A DNA stretch of 11,451 nt from contig CAMLEQ010000086.1 of NCBI GenBank assembly GCA_946479015.1, positions 1-11,451 of the forward strand, written 5' to 3'. This document shows positions 7,779 to 11,451 of this stretch, piece after piece. Numbering within the stretch: the stretch's first letter is position 1; the number at the start of each line of letters is the position of its first letter. Origin of the DNA: an uncultured Gemmatimonadota bacterium. GTDB lineage: Bacteria; Gemmatimonadota; Gemmatimonadetes; Gemmatimonadales; Gemmatimonadaceae. Below the pieces are notes generated by a model that searched no databases, had not been told where the DNA came from, and saw only the letters and a program-made list of their open reading frames with translations. A program made the position numbers and the translations under genes.

Positions 7779-9005
7779 TCAGTCCTTGTACGGGTCGAAC
7801 TCGTCCGCTCCCGCCATGACGACGACGAGCGGCTTCAGCGTGTGCAGCACTTCCACCGTTCCCTCCTGCGCCGCCAGCACGTCCGGCAGCCGGCGGTAGA
7901 CGTGCGGGCTCTCGTCGAGCCCTCCGCCGCGGAGGATGACGCCCTTCTCCATCACCCACGACTGCATCATCTCGGGCGTCACGCGTCCCGGGGTGATGAC
8001 CTGCCCCGTCTTGCGGTTGCGCTTCCCCGCCGCCTGGTTGCGCGACATCACGCGCCCGGCGCCGTGCACGGTGGAGAAGAGCGCCGCTCGCTGCGCGGCC
8101 GCCACCTCCGCCGAAGCGGACTCCGGCGCCGTCCCGCGCACGATCACGGCGTCGTCGCCCATGGAGCCGCCGATGAATCCCATCTGCCCGGGGAAGGCGG
8201 GCGTCGCGCCCTTGCGCACCACCACCAGCTCCTCGTCGCCGTGCACCTCCTTCCACGCGAAGTTGTGGTGGTTGTGCACGAGCTCGAGCTCGCGCGCTCC
8301 CATCAGCGACACCACCTTGCGCGCTACCCACTCGCGTCCGGCGTACGCGTATTCCCCCGCCAGGTTCATGAGGTGCCAGTAGTCGTGCCCGATCGGCTGC
8401 GCGAGGTCGAGCAGCACCTCGCGTTCCGGCACGCGCTCCCCCCACCCCTTCCCCTGCCCCAGGGCGAGGAACGCAGACGCCACCGTGTGGCCGAAGCCAC
8501 GGCTCCCGAAGTGGACGCCCACCCAGATGGCGCCCACCTCGTCCGCGAACACGTCCACGTAGTGGTTCCCGCTTCCCACCGTGCCGAGCTGCTGGCGCGC
8601 CTTGGTGTGGAGCGCCTGACGATGCTTGGGCGGAACGGCCTGCCACGCATCGTGCGCGAACAGCGGGTGATCCATCGGCGCATCGTCGGCCTGGTTCTTC
8701 CGCCCCACGCCGAAGCTCACCGTGTCGGCGATCGCATCGGCGATGGTGGCGAGCGCGGCGCGGATGCGCTCCGGCGTGTCGCCCAGGGCGCCCACCGTGA
8801 GGTCGGTGCGGATGGCCGCGTTGCCGCAGGCGATGTCGAAGCCGACGCCCACCACCGACACCTGGTCGCGGTACGCGGCCACGCCGCCGATGGGCATCAC
8901 GTAGCCCACGTGCCCGTCCGCCATCAGCGCAGCGTCCACCGCGCCCTCGCGCACGTGCTGGAACTGAACGATCGTCTGCTCGTCGTGCTGTCCGAAGATC
9001 TTCAT
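7779..9005 (-). CDS. rtcB: RtcB family RNA-splicing ligase
   Basis: At 408 residues this is the same size as the E. coli RtcB type. RtcB joins RNA 2',3'-cyclic phosphate (or 3'-phosphate) ends to 5'-OH ends using GTP and manganese, repairing tRNA, rRNA or mRNA cut by ribotoxins. Signature motifs in order: GFDIACGN with D57 and C60, GTVGSGNHYVD with H148, HFGSRGFGH with H165, the HNHHN cluster (244-248), and HGAGRVMSR, whose histidine H314 should carry the guanylate intermediate. The metal-binding and nucleophile residues are therefore all present. The start ATG (9005-9003) has only a weak ribosome binding site (GAG). It follows the Ro60/TROVE gene by 87 bases on the same strand, so the two are probably co-transcribed. 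RtcA, archease and the RtcR activator, seen with rtcB elsewhere, are not in this window. Confidence 0.95.
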   Translation of the reverse strand: MKIFGQHDEQTIVQFQHVREGAVDAALMADGHVGYVMPIGGVAAYRDQVSVVGVGFDIACGNAAIRTDLTVGALGDTPERIRAALATIADAIADTVSFGVGRKNQADDAPMDHPLFAHDAWQAVPPKHRQALHTKARQQLGTVGSGNHYVDVFADEVGAIWVGVHFGSRGFGHTVASAFLALGQGKGWGERVPEREVLLDLAQPIGHDYWHLMNLAGEYAYAGREWVARKVVSLMGARELELVHNHHNFAWKEVHGDEELVVVRKGATPAFPGQMGFIGGSMGDDAVIVRGTAPESASAEVAAAQRAALFSTVHGAGRVMSRNQAAGKRNRKTGQVITPGRVTPEMMQSWVMEKGVILRGGGLDESPHVYRRLPDVLAAQEGTVEVLHTLKPLVVVMAGADEFDPYKD

Positions 9006-9092
9006 CGTAGTACTCGATTCACTGTGTGAGCCGTCGGCTCCCGGCGCCCGGCCCGTGCGGCAGCCGTGTGCCGGAAGTCGACGACCGTGAGG
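9006..9092 (-). other. 87-base Ro60-rtcB intercistronic spacer with two small hairpins
   Basis: On the transcribed strand it can form a 5-base stem CGGCA-N6-TGCCG (plus-strand 9058-9073) and a stem from GAGCCGTCGGCTC (9028-9040). No ORF fits. The rtcB ribosome binding site here is poor. The spacer is shorter than usual bacterial Y RNAs and I see no tRNA-like T-arm or Ro-binding GGTCCGA-type sequence in it, so I do not call it a Y RNA. Attenuation or RNA processing is possible. Confidence 0.35.
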
Positions 9093-10763
9093 TCACGTCC
9101 ATCGCCCCGCGAAGTCGGCGATCACCTGGGGCGTGGCCGTGTCGAATCCGGCCACGTCGAGCATGCCGGCGTCGTCCGGGTCGGCGATGCTGAACCCGTT
9201 CGACGCCATCGCGACGACCACCAGCGTCGCCGCGATCCTCATGCGATCGCGGTACTCGCGGAGCGCCTGCGCGGGGTGGATGTTCCCCGCCCAGGTCTCG
9301 TTGTCGGTGTAGACCACGAACGCGTCCACCTGCCAGCGGTGCTTCAGCGCCTCGACCATCGGCAAGGCGCAGTCGGTGCCGCCGAAGGGGAGCGCGCTCG
9401 TGGCCTTCACCACATCGTCCAGCCGCTGCCGCGGCGAGATGGCGAGCGGCGCGAGCCCGGTGTCGTATGCCGGGCCGTGCGTCGCCGACCAACGCGACGG
9501 GTACGTTCCCCTCGTGAACGCCACGAGCCGATGCTCCGGCTCGGTGGCGGCGGTGACGAGCGCCATCGCCGCCGATGCCTCGCGGCACGAGAGGTACGGC
9601 ATCCCGTGCACCGGCGCCACCATTGAGCCCGACACGTCGAGGGCGAGCAGGACGCGCTTGCCCGTCGCCGGCACGTTCTCGAACGCCAGGTAGAAGGCGC
9701 CATCCAGCGCGTCCACCACCTGGGGCACGGGGGTCCACCGTCCGTCGCCGCGCATGCCGTGTCCCTGCGCGTACGTCTTCAGCGCGGCGAGCAGCCCGAG
9801 CGGGTGCACCCTCGCGCGGCGGATCGCCTCGCGGTCGCCGAGGCGCGCGACCACGGTGCGTGCGGCATCGCTCGCCGGCGCAAGGAGTCCCACCTTGCTC
9901 ATCACGCCGAGGTTGCGCACGAGCGCTCCGAGCGGCATGGCGTCCAGCAATGCCTCCCACACCACCGCGTGCGCGAGGAGCTCGGTGGGGACCATCTCGC
10001 GCGTGAGCCGGTGGATGCGGATCACGCGCGCGGCCTCCGCGGCGGTCACCTGCCGCAGCGCCCGCACGGCCTCGATGCGCTCGAGGACATCCGCGTCGGC
10101 CGCTCCCCCGAGCTCCAGCGCCCCCTCCCATCCCCGTACGGCGTACCGGAAGAGGAAGTCGTGCGCGGCGCTCGGCGCCTTGGGGTGCGCGAGGCGGAGC
10201 GCGTCGCGGTGCGACCACCCATCGCGCGCCTGGTACTTGAGGAGCTGGTACGCGACGTCGGCCGGCGACTTCTCCGTGTACCAGCGTCCCACGGCGCCGC
10301 GCACGCCGCGCCCCCAGCCGCGGAACGCACTGACGTACTGGAGCCAGTGGAAGAGGTGCGTCCCCGTGCGCGCCACCTGCGGGAGCGCGGCGAGCGCGGC
10401 GGCGCGCGTGGCGTCGTCGCCTGAGCTCGCGGCCATCGCGAGCACGAAGAGGGCGGGGTCGTTCTTCGGCGCGCGCCCGGCGCGGCTGATCTCGACCACC
10501 CGGCGCACGACGCGCGCGCCGTCCTCGGCCAGGCACTCGAGCGCTGCCCGCGCGCTCTCGCGCGTGAGCGCCCGCTCGCTGATGTAGTACGTCCCTCCCT
10601 CCGCGCCGAGGATGAGGAAGCGGTCGAGGCGCGTCCACCGGTCCACCGCCCAGGTGAAGCCGCCCGCCGAGTTCGGGAGCTGCGTGGTGCCGGGAATCGG
10701 CTCGGCCTGCGGCGTGACGAGACGCCGGAGGCGAGTCGCGAAGTGCTGCGTGAAGTCGATCAT
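9093..10763 (-). CDS. rsr: TROVE domain protein, bacterial Ro60 orthologue
   Basis: At 556 residues it is close in size to the Deinococcus Ro orthologue Rsr (about 530). Ro60 is a ring-shaped RNA-binding protein that binds Y RNAs and misfolded or damaged RNAs and guides nucleases such as PNPase. The TROVE HEAT-repeat ring covers about residues 15-360: GGFTWAVDRWTRLDRFLILG (34-53) near the start, WYTEKSPADVAYQLLKYQ, and GLLAALKTYAQGHG at its end. The C-terminal von Willebrand A domain (about 365-556) has a complete metal site: DVSGSM (D376, S378, S380), T463-D464 in GGTDC, and D487 in YTDNETWAG. The start ATG (10763-10761) has GGGAGG eight bases upstream. It is first in an apparent operon with rtcB, which matches the rsr-rtc association known in enterobacteria and fits an RNA-repair role. 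It is divergent from the DoxX gene. Confidence 0.93.
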   Translation of the reverse strand: MIDFTQHFATRLRRLVTPQAEPIPGTTQLPNSAGGFTWAVDRWTRLDRFLILGAEGGTYYISERALTRESARAALECLAEDGARVVRRVVEISRAGRAPKNDPALFVLAMAASSGDDATRAAALAALPQVARTGTHLFHWLQYVSAFRGWGRGVRGAVGRWYTEKSPADVAYQLLKYQARDGWSHRDALRLAHPKAPSAAHDFLFRYAVRGWEGALELGGAADADVLERIEAVRALRQVTAAEAARVIRIHRLTREMVPTELLAHAVVWEALLDAMPLGALVRNLGVMSKVGLLAPASDAARTVVARLGDREAIRRARVHPLGLLAALKTYAQGHGMRGDGRWTPVPQVVDALDGAFYLAFENVPATGKRVLLALDVSGSMVAPVHGMPYLSCREASAAMALVTAATEPEHRLVAFTRGTYPSRWSATHGPAYDTGLAPLAISPRQRLDDVVKATSALPFGGTDCALPMVEALKHRWQVDAFVVYTDNETWAGNIHPAQALREYRDRMRIAATLVVVAMASNGFSIADPDDAGMLDVAGFDTATPQVIADFAGRWT

Positions 10764-10821
10764 GTGCTCGCCCTCCCGTGGTCGAGTGTGGTGAAGTGGA
10801 ATCGAGCTGCGAACGCGGCCA

Positions 10822-10848
10822 TGTCAGCTTTTGTCGAGCGCGCGTGTC
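10822..10848 (+). promoter_or_regulatory. Possible ECF41-type promoter of the DoxX gene
   Basis: TGTCAGC (10822-10828), exactly 16 bases, then TGTC (10845-10848). As I recall it, the published ECF41 consensus is TGTCACA-N16-CGTC, so 5 of 7 and 3 of 4 bases match with the right spacing. Transcription would start only a few bases before ATG 10857, fitting the lack of a ribosome binding site (near-leaderless mRNA). An ECF41 sigma gene lies just downstream. The match could be chance. Confidence 0.35.
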
Positions 10849-10856
10849 TATGCGGT

Positions 10857-11216
10857 ATGCGCATCACATACATCGTCATCACGCTCCTGGCGGCACTCGC
10901 GAACGGCTACGCCGCCTGCTTGAACTTCGTCGGCGCGGAGTCGGTGAAAGCCGTCGCGGACCGCTTGCGGCTGTCACGAACGTGGATGATCCCATTCGGC
11001 ACGCTGTTGGCCGCGGGCGCGGCGGGACTGTTGATGGGGTTCGCCGTCCCGGCGCTCGGCACGGCCGCCGCGATCGGGCTCATCCTCTACTTCGTCTGCG
11101 CGCTGAGTGCGCACATCCGCGCGCGTGACCCTCGGGTGGCAGGGGCGGTCACCTTTCTGGTACTGGCGATCGCCGCACTGATCGCCAACGTTGCCTATCA
11201 CGGCCATTGGCGATGA
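10857..11216 (+). CDS. DoxX-like small membrane protein
   Basis: A 119-residue inner-membrane protein with four predicted transmembrane helices at about 2-20, 43-62, 64-84 and 93-114. The overall pattern, with a short loop SAHIRARDPR between helices 3 and 4, is that of the DoxX-like (DoxX_2) family. Biochemical roles for this group are poorly defined; some relatives act in thiosulfate or redox metabolism or in oxidative-stress membrane complexes. ATG 10857 is chosen because the first helix starts right after it; an in-frame ATG at 10821 would add 12 residues without family resemblance. No clear Shine-Dalgarno precedes it. It is 57 bases upstream of the SigJ/ECF41-type gene on the same strand, a likely operon and plausible target of that factor. 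Confidence 0.75.
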   Translation: MRITYIVITLLAALANGYAACLNFVGAESVKAVADRLRLSRTWMIPFGTLLAAGAAGLLMGFAVPALGTAAAIGLILYFVCALSAHIRARDPRVAGAVTFLVLAIAALIANVAYHGHWR

Positions 11217-11273
11217 CCCCGGTTCGAGGAGTCACCGCCGTCCGGCACACGTACACGTGGGGAACAGCCGCCG

Positions 11274-11451
11274 ATGGATGAGCGCGAGTGGCTCACTGAG
11301 CGCTTTCAGGAGCACAGACGGCACCTGCACGCCGTCGCCTACCGCATGCTCGGGTCCGTGGCCGAAGCCGAGGATGCCGTTCAGGAAGCGTGGCTGCGGA
11401 TTCGCGACCAGGATCCCAGCGCCGTCGACAACATGCAGGCCTGGCTGACGA
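11274..11451 (+). CDS. SigJ/ECF41-type sigma factor, N-terminal part only
   Basis: Only the first 59 codons are in the window. The protein begins MDEREWLTERFQEHRRHL, continues HAVAYRMLGSVAEAEDAVQ with EAWLRI, and ends VDNMQAWLT at the edge. This is sigma region 2 with the AYRMLGS-x-AEAEDAVQEAWLR wording that marks the SigJ/ECF41 class. Full-length members are about 280-330 residues and carry a fused C-terminal SnoaL-like domain that acts as a built-in regulator in place of an anti-sigma factor; that part lies outside. The start ATG 11274 has a weak GGGGA about ten bases upstream; the ATG at 11278 is out of frame. It is a different class from the sigma factor at 7047-7637. It is probably co-transcribed with the DoxX-like gene. 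Confidence 0.88.
   Translation, partial: MDEREWLTERFQEHRRHLHAVAYRMLGSVAEAEDAVQEAWLRIRDQDPSAVDNMQAWLT

Noticed and set aside
9006..9025. Tract resembling a tRNA T-arm (TACTCGATTCACT) beside rtcB
   Set aside because: It is on the strand opposite the operon and its flanks do not form a five-pair stem; no acceptor, D or anticodon arms surround it.
7092..9029. Long plus-strand open frame opposite the sigma and rtcB genes
   Set aside because: It spans two unrelated genes and the space between them and encodes low-complexity sequence; both opposite genes are certain.
10764..10830. Sigma-54 promoter for the Ro60-rtcB operon, as in enterobacterial rtc loci
   Set aside because: The nearest candidate (TGGCCGCGTTCGC on the minus strand) has GG and GC eight bases apart instead of ten, and no RtcR gene is seen.
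10770..10840. Three TCGAG pentamers (10782, 10802, 10833) in the Ro60/DoxX divergent gap
   Set aside because: Five-base words at unequal spacing are expected by chance at this base composition.
11217..11240. GGTTCGAGG after the DoxX-like gene, like a tRNA T-loop
   Set aside because: Only a four-base stem with a ten-base loop can form and no tRNA body is present.

Overview
The window comes from a very GC-rich bacterial chromosome, most plausibly a member of the Gemmatimonadota. This is inferred from gene content, not from a marker gene. The pointers are a PadR regulator overlapping a permease of the ADOP (duplicated MacB-like) type, a large membrane-anchored Ser/Thr kinase with TPR repeats beside an ECF sigma factor of the TIGR02999 kind, and almost exclusive G/C use at third codon positions. 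Acidobacteriota carry similar gene pairs and cannot be excluded.

Layout. Bases 1-2023 (minus strand): a zinc alcohol/formaldehyde dehydrogenase, then a padR gene whose stop overlaps the GTG start of an ADOP permease that runs off the left edge. Bases 2024-2401: a 378-base gap with two clear inverted repeats. Bases 2402-2805 (plus): remains of a tautomerase-YHS gene with its middle missing and the frame shifted at the join; the YHS part is still open. Bases 2839-4218 (minus): a lipoprotein di-heme cytochrome c peroxidase/MauG-type protein. Bases 4395-7022 (plus): the kinase-TPR gene, divergent from the cytochrome gene. Bases 7047-7637 (minus): the ECF sigma factor, tail to tail with the kinase gene. 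Bases 7779-10763 (minus): a Ro60/TROVE gene followed by rtcB, a two-gene RNA-handling and RNA-repair unit. Bases 10857-11451 (plus): a DoxX-like membrane protein and the first 59 codons of a second sigma factor, of the SigJ/ECF41 type, cut by the right edge.

Themes. The window looks like stress-response and signalling territory: two ECF sigma factors, one receptor-like kinase, one PadR switch, and a Ro60-RtcB module expected to bind and re-ligate damaged or cleaved RNA. Most intergenic spaces hold a clean dyad symmetry: 623-651, 711-725, 2059-2075, 2319-2350 and 4292-4310 look like operators, while 2815-2833, 7025-7041 and 7741-7774 look like terminators or 3'-end hairpins. I found no tRNA, rRNA, CRISPR array, insertion sequence or attachment site. 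The most interesting items are the Ro60-RtcB pair with no recognised Y RNA or RtcR regulator beside it, the decayed tautomerase-YHS gene whose broken frames meet in a TGATG stop/start overlap, and the nested palindrome over the padR ribosome binding site.
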